Source: Megalobrama amblycephala
Taxonomy: Eukaryota; Chordata; Actinopteri; Cypriniformes; Xenocyprididae
Reading direction: 5' to 3'
NCBI RefSeq assembly: GCF_018812025.1
Contig: NC_063044.1
Coordinates: 75,115,741-75,179,740, forward strand
Length of the DNA stretch: 64,000 nt
The stretch's first letter is position 1, and each line of letters starts with the position of its first letter. The notes beneath the pieces were generated by a model. The model worked only from the letters and a program-made list of their open reading frames with translations. It had not been told where the DNA came from and searched no databases. The position numbers were made by a program, and so were the translations under genes. This document shows positions 48,142 through 59,388 of the stretch, piece by piece.

Positions 48142-51068
48142 GAGGTGTGTGTGTGAGACTCACTGCTGACACCGGTTCGTACGGGTCGCCCCGCGGTGGA
48201 GACAGTCAGCGGGATGCTCCGCGGGTGTCGTTTGGCGGCTGCGACTCCGGACTCGCTGCTGAACACGATGTAGGCCACTCTGAAACACTGAACACACATG
48301 TGAGTGAGTGAGTGAGTGTGTGTGTGTGAGTGTGTGTGAGAGTATGCAGCTGTAGTCTGTCACCTGTCTGCGTGCGGCTCTGAAGTATTCAGACACGTCA
48401 CTGTCACTCGATTCGGACACTCCTGGTTTATCACTCAGTTCCACCGACTGGATCGGACCGAAGCGGCTGAAGACGTCTGCGAGAACGCTCTGAAACACAC
48501 ACACACACACACACACCAGTCTGATTAACCTGTGTTTGGGTGGGTTATGAATTAGCTAACCTATGTTTGGGTGGGTTAAGAATTAGTTAACCTATGTTTG
48601 GGTGGGTTAAGAATTAGTTAACCTATGTTTAGGTGGGTTAAGAATTAGTTAAGATAAGATGAATTAGTTTGGGTGGGTTATGAATTAGCTAACCTATGTT
48701 TGGGTGGGTTATGGATTAGCTAACCTATGTTTGGGTGGGTTAAGAATTAGTTAACCTATGTTTGGGTGGGTTATGGATTAGCTAACCTATGTTTGGGTGG
48801 GTTAAGAATTAGTTAACCTATGTTTGGGTGGGTTATGGATTAGTTAACCTATGTTTAGGTGGGTTAAGAATTAGTTAAGATGAGTTTGGGTGGGTTATGA
48901 ATTAGCTAACCTATGTTTGGGTGGGTTATAGATTTGTTAACCTGTGTTTGGGTGGGTTAAGAATTAGTTAAGATGAGTTTGGGTGGGTTATGAATTAGCT
49001 AACCTATGTTTGGGTGGGTTATGGATTAGCTAACCTATGTTTGGGTGGGTTAAGAATTAGTTAACCTATGTTTGGGTGGGTTATGGATTAGTTAACCTAT
49101 GTTTAGGTGGGTTAAGAATTAGTTAAGATGAGTTTGGGTGGGTTATGAATTAGCTAACCTATGTTTGGGTGGGTTATAGATTTGTTAACCTGTGTTTGGG
49201 TGGGTTAAGAATTAGTTAAGATGAGTTTGGGTGGGTTATGAATTAGCTAACCTATGTTTGGGTGGGTTATAGATTTGTTAACCTGTGTTTGGGTGGGTTA
49301 AGAATTAGTTAAGATGAGTTTGGGTGGGTTGTGGATTTGTTAACCTGTGTTTGGGTGGGTTATGGATTAGTTAGCCTATGTTTGGGTGGTTTATGGATTA
49401 GTTAACCTATGTTTGGGTGGGTTATGGATTTGTTAACCTGTGTTTGGGTGGGTTATGAATTAGTTAAGATGAGTTTGGGAGGGTTATGGATTAGTTAACC
49501 TATGTTTGGGTGGGGAATGGATTTGTTAACCTGTGTTTGGGTGGGTTATGGATTTGTTAACCTGTGTTTGGGTGGGTTATGGATTGGCTAACCTGTGTTT
49601 GGGTGGGTTATGGACTAGTTAACCTATGTTTGGGTGGGTTATGGACTAGTTAACCTATGTTTGGGTGGCTTAAGAATTAGTTAAGATGAGTTTGGGTGGG
49701 TTATGGATTAGTTAACCTATGTTTGGGTGGGTTATGGATTAGTTAACCTATGTTTGGGTGGGTTATGGATTTGTTAACCTGTGTTTGGGTGGTTTATGAA
49801 TTAGCTAACCTATGTTTGGGTGGGTTATGGATTAGCTAACCTATGTTTGGGTGGGTTAAGAATTAGTTAAGATGAGTTTGGGAGGGTTATGGATTTGTTA
49901 ACCTGTGTTTGGGTGGGTTATGGATTAGTTAACCTATGTTTGGGTGGGTTATGGATTTGTTAACCTGTGTTTGGGTGGGTTAAGAATTAGCTAACCTATG
50001 TTTGGGTGGGTTATGGACTAGTTAACCTATGTTTGGGTGGGTTATGGATTAGTTAACCTATGTTTGGGTGGGTTATGGATTAGTTAACCTATGTTTGGGT
50101 GGGTTAAGAATTAGTTAAGATGAGTTTGGGTGGGTTGTGGACTAGTTAACCTGTGCTGTTGAGACAACACCTGATCACAATCATGTAGATGTGTGTTATA
50201 GTGTGCGTGAAATGGACAGTCAGATAAAATAATAAAAAACAAAGATATGACATCCAAAGCATGTAAGGTAGAACAACCAGATCTCTTTTATTGAATTCAA
50301 AAGGTTTTAATTATATTTTGCTTCATATAAAGGTATTTTAAAGGTCATTCAGTTTAACCATCCAAAGGCCAATACAGCCATTTCATTTGTGATTAAAATA
50401 TCTTAAAATGTAATAAATGTAAATATTCTTTTATTTTATAACATCATATATCAACACAGAGCAAAATGGTATTAAAATTATGTGTATAAGTCGTTGCTTT
50501 GTTATGAGAAATAATGAATTTCAATAACCAATTACCAATATAAAAGGTCAATATCATGTGACAGGATGTGACATCATTCAGACCACATGGTCGTGAAGCA
50601 GAGTAACTAACTCTCTCTTAACTATTTGATAAATTCATGTTTTCACTTGATCATACGCATGTCCCGAAACATCAGGTCATTCAGTGCAACCGCTATAAAA
50701 CATGGAAAATGTTGTAATATTTTAAAAACTTGTAGTAAATATAAAGTTTTTGATTATCCTTTTGTTAAATATCAGCCTGTTAGCATCGTTTGAAAATATC
50801 GTCATTCGGTAAAACTGAAATTTTGGTTAAACCAAATGACTTTCTTGGTGACATATATTGTCCATCTTGTAAAAAATGACAAAATCAGTGTTAATTATAT
50901 TAAAAAAACACAATCTCATTGTTAACACTTAATAAAACTTCAAAATTAATTATATCTCCAATATATTTGTTAACACTTTTACAAACCTTATTCGTCAATG
51001 ACCCATGTGTGTGAGTGAGTGTGTAGTTGATCTGTATGAGTGTGTGTGTGTGTGTAGTTGATCTGTAT

Positions 51069-51109
<41 letters not shown>

Positions 51110-51150
51110 TGTGTAGTTGATCTGTGTGAGTGAGTAGTTGATCTGTATGA

Positions 51151-51221
<71 letters not shown>

Positions 51222-51597
51222 TGAGTGAGTGAGTGAGTGTGTAGTTGATCTGTATGAGTGTGTGTGTGTGTACCTGTGTGCAGTAGGGCGGCACGTTGAG
51301 CACGAACAGTGTTCGGTCCAGCGGTCTGTCTGTGTTGGACTCGGATCGGACTCGATGCTCCTTCACACACAGCTGATGAAGAGCAGCATGATCGTCATCC
51401 TCACTGAACCTCAGCGACAGCACTGCCACACAAACACAAACACATCCACATCACTCACTCAATCAAGCTCTTCATGCCCTAGCGTCATCATCATCGCCAG
51501 CGAATATAAGCATCTTATTAGTTTTATAAACTTTAATAGATTTACCAGTAAAACCTCCAGGAATGACGCACGCGAGTTGGTCCTTGGACGGCGCCAT
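47503..51597 (-). CDS. rrp7a: Ribosomal RNA processing protein 7 homolog A
   Basis: Seven exons: 51546-51597, 51274-51422, 48364-48489, 48164-48287, 47955-48052, 47662-47869, 47503-47588; 843 nt, 280 residues, fully in phase. RRM-like part: RTLFVLNVPPYC, then LADVFSRFGPIQSVEL, RVAYIVFSSESG. Linker WIQQYSESL and DFDRQKTE. C-terminal RRP7 domain: EDEEGWVKVTKG, NFYSWQHRN, LRKKFEEDKQKIAILRAQRKFRPF to the stop. RRP7A acts in the nucleolus in early small-subunit rRNA processing, with the UtpC-type complex. Length is about that of the human protein. Intron 2 (2.8 kb) contains the same minisatellite as wbp2nl. The start is the ATG of MAPSKDQ with the first exon immediately before GTAAAT. Confidence 0.95.
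47917..47945. repeat. GT dinucleotide repeat in rrp7a intron 5
   Basis: Pure GT run just past the exon 5 donor. CA and ATC runs also occur at about 48,054-48,092 and 48,114-48,141 in intron 4. Confidence 0.9.
48520..50155. repeat. 30-31 bp minisatellite, array 3 (rrp7a intron 2)
   Basis: The unit is essentially that of arrays 1 and 2 (TTTGGGTGGGTTATGGATTA), with a distinct local variant GGGTTAAGAATTAGTTAAG. Starts beside the exon 3 acceptor of rrp7a with the phrase CAGTCTGATTAACCTGTG, exactly as array 1 starts beside wbp2nl exon 3. Confidence 0.95.
50156..51000. other. AT-rich remainder of rrp7a intron 2
   Basis: No repeat unit or coding feature recognised. Confidence 0.5.
51003..51270. repeat. 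GT/GTGA compound repeat with interspersed TAGTTGATCTGTATGAG
   Basis: TAGTTGATCTGTATGAG-type phrases recur five to six times between GT runs, ending three bases before the exon 2 donor of rrp7a, so the transcript has a CA-rich stretch right after that donor. Confidence 0.9.
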
Positions 51598-52230
51598 CTT
51601 CGTTTACACGCGTCACCGGAAACAGAGACGCAATGGCTGCTGGGAACTGTAGTTCCACTGAGGAATATGAGTGCGTGAGGAAAACTGTTGTTGCGCTTTA
51701 AAATGACTAAAACGATCATAAAAGTTGTAATTAACACATTCTTCTCAACTCTACTCAAATCTCACTACTTTGTTAGTGGTTTTGAAAGAAGTTTTTCTCT
51801 GCTCACCAAAAATACAGTAAAAACGGGGAAATATTATTGGTTTATTTTAGCTGAATATATAGTAAAGTGTAATTTATTCCAGTGATCAAAGCTGAATTTT
51901 CAGCATCATTACTCCAGTCTTCAGTGTCACATGATCCTTCAGAAATAATTCTAATATGATGATTTGCTGCTCAAGAAACATTTATGATTATTATTATCAC
52001 TGTTGAAAACAGTCATATTTATGTGGAAATGGTCATATATTTTATTTGTCATTGATTGGGTCAGAACTCGCACACTTCTGAACAGTAGTGTAAGTGTAAA
52101 TAAAAACGGCACAGAGACAGCAGGTTATAAAGCAAGATATTTACTGGAGAAAAACAAAAGCGCCACAGAGCGTCACATTAAAACCGGAACAGAAACAGAG
52201 CTAGTGATGGAAGCAGAAGAAGATAAAAAC
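51598..52230. other. Intergenic region between poldip3 3' end and rrp7a 5' end
   Basis: Includes ATGATCCTTCAGAAATAATTC, a common fish interspersed motif, near 51,930. A CpG-containing rrp7a promoter is probably at 51,565-51,640. No gene. Confidence 0.45.
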
Positions 52231-52234
52231 AGAG

Positions 52235-55200
52235 TTAGATCTTGATGCGGAAGGCGGTGGCGTGAGCGTTGGGCGTCTCTCCTCCGCTGGCGCCGCTGCC
52301 GCCGCTGGTGCTGCCCGTCTGGCTGGAGGACTTGAACAGGGCCTTCAGGATGGTCTGCGGATCCACCTCGGCCGTGGACGCGGATCTGGAGCCGGAGCGA
52401 GACGACGAGTCCTTCTGAGACGATCCGCCCGCGCCGGGAGTGTCGCTCAGTCTCCTGAAACACGGCAGACTCGCGTCAGTCACGTCAACATCATCAACAC
52501 AGACGACAGACGTCACATTAACAACATCACCTGACAGAGAAACTTATGGTAAAACATTTACACCACATATAAAGTCAAAATTATGACATATAAATGTCAT
52601 GACATATAAACAACGTTCATTGAAATTATGATATACTAGTCATAATTACGACAAACTTGAAATTATGACAAGCTGAAATTATGAAAGAAATTGAAATTAT
52701 GACAAGCTGAAATTATGAAAGAAATTGAAATTATGACACATTAAGACGAAATTAAAGTCAAAATTATGACATCGAAAGTATTAAATAAGTTCAAATTTAT
52801 GACAATATGAACCATTTATGATGTACCAAGTCAAAATTGACAAAAAAGTTTAAATGACATAAGTTGAAATTATGAAATAAATTGATATTATGAAACAAAT
52901 TAATTGAAACTAAGACACAAGTTAAGACACTAAGACATAATTATGAAAAAAGTTGAAATTATGACAAATTCTAAATTATGACATGTTGAAATTATGACAT
53001 ACTAAGTCAAAATAGAGAAAAGGTTGAAATTATGAAATTATCAGTCAGAATTTCAACTTGTCAATTTCAATTTGTCACTTTTTACTATCAATTTAGACAT
53101 CAAAATTTAGATTATAAGTTTTTTTTTGACTAATGACTTTTTACATTGAAAATTAAATAATTGAAAATTAAATTTGACAAGTTGAAATTATGAAATGAAG
53201 TGTAAATTTTGACTTTGTATGACTTAATATCCAAGTAGAAATTATGACATACTAAATCATAATTATGACAAAAGGCCAAATTTATGAGTCTAAATTGACA
53301 AAAAAAAATCAATTTATGACAAGTTAAAATTAAGAAATTGAACTATAACATACTAAGTCAAAATTATGACAAATTAAAAATATATTTTAAATTCATGACA
53401 AGCTGAAATTATGAAATCATTTCAACATCATAATTATGAAAAAAGGTAAAAATTTATGACAAAAATGTCTAAATTGACAAAAAGTTGAAATTGACATTGT
53501 CATATTTGATAAAGTTGAAATGACATAAAAAGGCAAAATTATAAAATGTCGAAATTATGAAACAAACTGAAATGACACATTGAAACTAAGACATAAGTCG
53601 AAATTTACAACCCAAGTCATGATTATGACAAAAAGATGAAATTATGACATGAATTGAAATGATGAAAGTGTGAAATTATGACATACTAAGTCTAAATTTA
53701 CAAAAAAGTCAAACTTATGACAAATTGAAAACATGAAATTTATGACAAGCTGAAATTATTCAAAATAATTACAAATTTCAACGTGTCATAATTTCAGTTT
53801 GAGACGAAGTCAAAATGGAAAAAAAAGTAGAAATTATGACATGAGTCATAACTGACAAAAGTGGAAATGACACGTCAAAATTATGAAATTATGAAACAAA
53901 TTTAAAATGATGACACGTTGAAACTAAGACATATAAAGTTAAAATTTACAGTTGAAACTGACATACCAATTCATAATTATGACAAATTCAAAAATATGAC
54001 AAAGCTGAAATTATGAAATGGTTATATTAAGACATACTAAGTCTAAATTGACAAAAAGTTGAAATTATGACAAATTGAAATTAAGAAAGAAATTGAACTA
54101 TAACATACCAAGTGAAAACTGAGTCAAGATTATGACAAATTAAAAATATATTTTAAATTCATGACAAGCTGAAATTATGAAATCATTTCAACATGTCATA
54201 TTATGAAAAAAGGTCAAAATTATGACAAAAAAAGTCTAAATTGACAAAAAGTTGAAGTTGAAATTGACATAAGTCATAATTGATTAAAAAAAGTTGAAAT
54301 GACAAAAGGCAAAATTATAAAATGTTGAAATTATGAAACATTGAAACTAAGACATAAGTCGAAATTTACAAACCAAGTCATAATTATGACAAAAAGATGA
54401 AATTATGACAAATTCAAAATGATGACATAAATTGAAATGATGAAATAGTGAAATTATGACATACTAAGTCAAAATTTACAAAGTCATAATTGACGAATTG
54501 AAAACATGAAATTTATGACAAGCTGAAATTATTCAAAATAATTACAAATTTCAACATGTCATAATTTCAGTTTAAGATGTACCAAGTCAAAATTATGACA
54601 AAGTTTAAATCAACAAAAAGTCAATTCATGACAAGCTGAAGTTAAGATATTCCAAGTCATAATTGACCAAAAAAGTTGAAATGACAAAAGGCAAAATTAC
54701 AAAATGTTGAAACTAAGACATATTAAGTCGGAATTTAAAGTCGCAATTGACATACCAATTCATAATTATGAGAAAGTTATTATGACATACTAAGCTGAAA
54801 CAGGGAAAAGGTTGAAATTATGACGTCATAATTTTGAGTTTTAATGAAGCTGTGACTTGTTGTGTCATGTGATGTGTTGTTTGTTTCCATGGTAACTCAC
54901 AGGAGGATGGGCTGCTCTGACGTGATCACGCTGCCCTGCATGTGCAGGTTACACTTCATGGGCTGACCTGGACACACAGAAATTATGACTGAAATATAAA
55001 TACACACATTTTCACACAGCAGAACTTTAAAAATGCTTTATGAACTCCACTGATTAGACATACCTTTGATTATTATAATGTAATGAATTAAACCATTCAA
55101 ACGGAATCCAGAAAATGACAACAAAACACTTGGCATTAATGAAAAAAGTCAAACAAAATGTGAAGAATAAAGTGTAATTTGGGGAAAAACAACAGATTTC

Positions 55201-57300
55201 ACAGAGTGTCAGTGAGATGAATGATTGACAGCAGTTTTAACGAGCACTGATGACTGAGTTAATCACGATGAAGGAAGTCTCTCTCACCGTCCAGGCAGCG
55301 GTTGTTGTACTTCCTGTAGGCGCTGACCGCATCCTCCTTACGCACAAACACCACCTCGGCCACGCCCACTTTGAGCAGCCGGGCCCGCTTGAGCGCGCCG
55401 CACACACAGAACAGCTCCTGCACACACACAGGTGTGTTAGCGTCAGCGTACGACACACACACGCACGTCACGTGACACGACTCGGAGGACACTCACCACT
55501 ATATCCTCCTCCGTCACGCGAGGGATGAAGGTTGTTGACCGTGATCTTGGTGCCCTCCAGAGGACTGAAGACCGGCTGACACACACACACACACACACAT
55601 TAGTGATTCATCTAACACTTCTCTGATTGGTCGAGCAGCTTGTCAATCAATCTGTGTACCTGTGGGGGGCGTGTGTTTGTCCGCCGGCATCTCCACCCGC
55701 CTGTTGCGTGGCAACGGTCGTCCTGGAGACGGGCTGTAGGGTCTGTGTGGGGGGGCGGGCAGTCGCCACGGAGACGGACGGAGGCGTGTACGAGTCGTTC
55801 TTCACCACCTTAGTGATGGGAGTCGAGAGAGAGACGGCACCGGCTGAAGAGAGAGAGAGAGAGAGTTAGTGTGTGTGTGTGTGAGAGTGTGTGTGTGAGA
55901 GTGTGTGAGAGAGTGTGTGAGTCTCACTCGTGTCTGCAGGGTGTTGGCTGTAGTGAACTTCATCTGTTTGTTGGGCATCACACCATCGTCATCATCAGCG
56001 GGCATGTGACCACCAGCCGGATTGGCTCCGCTGGGAACGTTGATGCGGATCCCGCTGGTCATTCCCACAGGCCTCTGCTGTAATGAACACACACATGCGC
56101 GTCAGGTACCTGTCAATCACCAGCGTTGCTATGGCAACCGCTGGTTAAACACACCTCGCTCACCTGGATGGTTTTGGTGATCTTCATAGACGCTGCCATT
56201 TGATTGGACGTCGTCGGGACGCTCCTCTTTAAGCTCAACCTATCACGTGCGTCGACTACTTTGGTGAGCCCGCCTCCTGGCTGCAAGGCCACGCCCATTC
56301 TCACACTGGGGGCGGGGTTGTGGATGTGGATGTGTGGGATCCCGGCGCGGCGGGTTTGACGGGCGACGGCTGCACAGGCGCGATCTGTTTGCGCGAGTTA
56401 ATGGTCTGCCGCGCGTCCTGCACCGCGCCTGCGCCGCCCCCTCTGCCCCGGATGCGGAAGCGCGCGTCCTTTGCGCCAGCTTCTCCCGCGCGTCCTTTAC
56501 CGGGAACGCTGGACGCACAGACGGACGTGAAACTACAGTCGACATTAACGCTTCACAAACACCAATGTCACTGTGTTTACCTGCTGTGGCCCCGCCCACT
56601 CCCAGCCGCTGTCTGACATCACTGCTGCCAATCTTCTGACGGGCATCGAAGGCCCTGCCCACCGACCCCGCCCCTCTGCCATATATGGGCCTGTGGGAGG
56701 GACAAAGAAACACTTACATATGAATAACTCAAACAACATTAAAAAAAGGGGTTTCTTACCCCATTTAAAAGCTGTTTCTAACTCTTGTTTAATTAATATT
56801 TCAGTCCGAATCAAAGTTAGCCTCCATTTCCAGAGTTTTAGCTCAGATTTAACAGTAAAAAACATTTTTTCTGCTGGAATCACGCACTTCTGTCGCTCGA
56901 CGGATATCGATCAATCACTGAACGCACGCGCAGTTCAGCTGCCTATAGTGACGCTCGCAGTGCGCGATAATGTGAATGAAACGGAGAGATTCATGTCATG
57001 AATGTACGAGGTTTGTTTGTAAAAACAGCCACAGAACGCGCTGGACGCCATGAGTCACGCGCGTCAGCCAATCAGAGCACGGGAGCGGCCATACTAGCCA
57101 ATGAGCGGCGGGAGAAGGCGGGACATCTGCTCACTAAGAGCCTCACACGACTGCGTTTATGTGAAAAATAATAAAGATGAAACGCCGCGGCGGTTGATAA
57201 TATCGCTGATTAAAGTGTCGGGAGCGCGTTACCTCTTGCTGACTCCGCGAGCGGTGAAGCTGCGGCGACGAATCACTTCATCCAGAGACAGATCCGCCAT
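52235..57300 (-). CDS. poldip3: Polymerase delta-interacting protein 3 (SKAR), with frame breaks
   Basis: Nine exons on the minus strand: 57233-57300 (MADLSLDEVIRRRS), 56581-56690 (FDARQKIGSSDVRQRLGV), 56164-56532 (DAR repeats: VKDAREKL, DARFRIRGRG, VQDARQTINSRKQ, VVDARDRLSLKRS, MKITKTIQ), 55928-56077 (GIRINV, DDDDGVMPNKQMKF), 55660-55843 (PITKVVKNDSYTPP), 55497-55575 (FSPLEGTKITVNNLHP), 55288-55417 (ELFCVCGALKRARL, GVAEVVFVRKEDA, KYNNRCLDG), 54901-54967, 52235-52454 (EVDPQTILKALFKSS, ends FRIKI). POLDIP3 is a nuclear RRM protein that links S6K1 signalling and the exon-junction/TREX machinery to mRNA translation and export. All splice sites look usable, but exon lengths do not add up: single-base gaps or extra bases are needed in exons 3 (two), 4 or its donor, 5 and 6. 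Confidence 0.92.
52560..54840. repeat. AAATTATGAC-type degenerate satellite in poldip3 last intron
   Basis: About 2.3 kb of variants of TTGAAATTATGACA and ACTAAGTCAAAATT in both orientations. A longer block (AAATTCATGACAAGCTGAAA and following) recurs near 53,380 and 54,155, a displacement of about 770 bp, indicating block duplication. Confidence 0.9.
54968..55280. other. poldip3 intron 7
   Basis: Plain AT-rich intron, nothing recognised. Confidence 0.5.
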
Positions 57301-57450
57301 ATCTACCTTAGCTGGGTTCCGTACTGACTCCACTGCGCGTGCGCGTCACGTACATAAGGGCGGGACCAGAGCAGTGCGTGACGGGCTGCAGAAAGGGTCA
57401 AAATACACGCGCACGAAACGCGAACACGATTCAGTCAGAGCGCGTTTTGC
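57060..57450. promoter_or_regulatory. poldip3: CpG-rich poldip3 promoter region
   Basis: Dense CpG and GC-rich sequence around the first exon and just upstream, no TATA box, as expected of a housekeeping promoter. Confidence 0.55.
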
Positions 57451-57798
57451 TTTAGTTTAAGCCACAGTATATGGTTTAAGCGAGATACAGTATGTAACTA
57501 AATAAAATCTACTTATTCTATTTAAATAAATAAATACAAATAATGAAAGACCTTTCTATTAAAAAAAAAACCTTAAATGTATTAAATAAAAGTACAGTTT
57601 TAGCAGCTTTTACATCATTTTCTTGAGCACCACAGAATAAAAGAGGTTTCTGATTGCCGAATTACAGCGATAAAATAGCCTGTTAAAAGTATAATCGCAA
57701 ATTAATAACATTTTCCATGTTAATGTAGTAAAAGATCGTGAGAAAACGCTGAAAAAGCAAAACTAACGCCTACAACCAATGAGAACAGAGAATCGCCG

Positions 57799-57828
57799 TG
57801 ACGTCATCGACAGTCCCACAATGCACTG
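57799..57828. promoter_or_regulatory. Distal element of U12 gene: CRE-like and ZNF143/Staf-like sites
   Basis: TGACGTCA at 57799-57806 and TCCCACAATGCACTG at 57814-57828. The latter fits the Staf/ZNF143 binding pattern (CCCAnnATGCAnnG). It is about 200-230 bp upstream of the U12 start, where snRNA distal sequence elements normally lie. Confidence 0.6.
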
Positions 57829-57965
57829 TTTGGAGACCTCATTCCCGTCAGAAATTACTCTTTTTTAGCATCATATACTAATAACAGGACTAGTATTTAT
57901 CTGTGGAGTGTAATAATGATCGATATGATCGAGTCAAACTCTGAACTCGAGCGCTCGTGCTCGCC

Positions 57966-57984
57966 TCACCGTCGCTGTGCACGC
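57966..57984 (+). promoter_or_regulatory. Candidate proximal sequence element (PSE) of U12 gene
   Basis: Begins TCACCGTCGC about 62 bp before the RNA start, close to the usual PSE position and sharing the TCACC core of vertebrate PSEs. No TATA box follows at -25, consistent with an RNA polymerase II type snRNA promoter. Confidence 0.5.
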
Positions 57985-58027
57985 CGGCGCTCGTGAACCG
58001 TACTGCGGGCTCGCGCACTGGAAGGTT

Positions 58028-58183
58028 ATGCCTTAAACTGATGAGTAAGGAAAATAACGACGCGGGGTGACGCCCGTGTCCTCGCTCATTCTCGCGAGAG
58101 AAATTTTTGAACGGGTACAGGTCCGTCCGATGAGGTGACTCACCTACTTAGTGAGATGCCACGCGGAACCAGGATCTGCCCCG
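58028..58183 (+). ncRNA. rnu12: U12 small nuclear RNA (minor spliceosome)
   Basis: The sequence follows vertebrate U12 closely from end to end: ATGCCTTAAACTGATGAGTA, then AAGGAAAATAACGA (the segment that pairs with the U12-type branch site), the GGGGTGACGCCC hairpin, the Sm site AAATTTTTGA, and the 3' hairpin ending GATCTGCCCCG. Length about 156 nt against about 150 nt in human. U12 pairs with the branch point of minor-class introns and with U11 in the di-snRNP. Upstream DSE and PSE candidates and a downstream 3' box are in place, so this looks like a real gene rather than a retroposed copy. It sits 728 bp from and divergent to poldip3. Stem-loop IIb differs most from the human sequence I remember. 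Whether other copies exist in this genome is unknown. Confidence 0.93.
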
Positions 58184-58199
58184 ACACACCCCATAAACA

Positions 58200-58214
58200 G
58201 TTAAATATGACAGA
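58200..58214 (+). terminator. snRNA 3' box of U12 gene
   Basis: GTTAAATATGACAGA, 16 nt after the RNA 3' end, fits the vertebrate 3' box pattern (GTTTn0-3AAArnnAGA) that directs 3' end formation by the Integrator complex. Confidence 0.65.
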
Positions 58215-59388
58215 AATTAGTTAGTGTTATTACGTGTAAGTGTTAACGTTTGTAGTCTTGAGCCCTTAGAAGGCCACTAGGGAGCGCTAGGTCCGTGACT
58301 TAAATAAATAACGTGTTTACAATAAAAAAAATAATTAAAATACATTAGATTAAAATTTATTTATGTACAAAATGAATAAATGCTTAAAATAAGAACATTA
58401 AATAATATAATTTATTTAATTATATATATTTATTAAAATAATTAACTTTTGATTTACTAAAGTAAAACGGATCTAAAAATAACTACATACATACAAAAAT
58501 AAAACTTGATTTATATGAATAAAAATAAAAGCAGTGTAAAAATGTCAAGTCAAAAATCAAAAATGCTGAAATCATCTGCGGTTTAATAATTTAAATATGC
58601 AAATATTAAGCAAATGAACAGAAATGAACATGAACGAAATGAAAATGTCTGATTTATTTGGACAATTCATGAAAAACTATTCAAGTAAAAAATGTTTAAT
58701 AGTTTCCCAGCTGAAAAAAAATACTATTGTGTTTTTGAACCAATTATAGTAAATTGTAGTATGCTGTATATATTATAGTATTTACAACAGTATTAACTAG
58801 TGAACTGATATAAATACTGTAGTATACTTTAGTTTTTACTACAGTAAACTGTAGTGTGTATAGTAAAGTTGGAGAAAACTTAGTAATTTGTTTATATTAC
58901 TATAGTTGTTATATATCATAGAATTACCACAATAAATTAATTCAAGTACTTTACGATAGTATGGTTCAAAAACACTATAGTATTTACTATAAATTACTAT
59001 AGTATTTGCTAATCATTCACATTTAAATAATCAGTCTACTATTCTCATTTAATTTAATCAAATTAAATATAAATGAAAGCAAGAATATTTTCATTCGAGA
59101 CTAGAACTAAACACAATCTAATTAAAAATAAACACAAATTACGTAAATAAAAATAAATAAATAAATAACATCAACCCAACGGCAAATGACACAACCTTAT
59201 TAATCCAGCTGGTTAAATAAATGTTTATACATTACTCTTGGATGTTTTTTGATGTTTCTGTAAAAAAAAAATATATATATATATATATATCTGTTCATTT
59301 TCACCAGACTCCATTTCCCGTGATGCATCTCTCTAGCGCTACGCGCTGCAGCGGTACACGCGTCGCGTCGCTGATAACATCTCGCGCA
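58215..59388. repeat. AT-rich spacer with ACTATAGTATTTACTA-type palindromic repeats
   Basis: 58,720-59,010 consists of variants of TACTATAGTATTTACTA in both orientations, able to fold on itself. The remainder is AT-rich spacer and, from about 59,300, the CpG-rich promoter of fam234b. An AT dinucleotide run lies at about 59,270-59,290. Confidence 0.6.

Noticed and set aside
56243..56713. Single long frame through poldip3 exons 2 and 3
   Set aside because: It reads across the intron and off frame after VKDAREKL; conserved DAR motifs continue in another frame, so this is not the protein.
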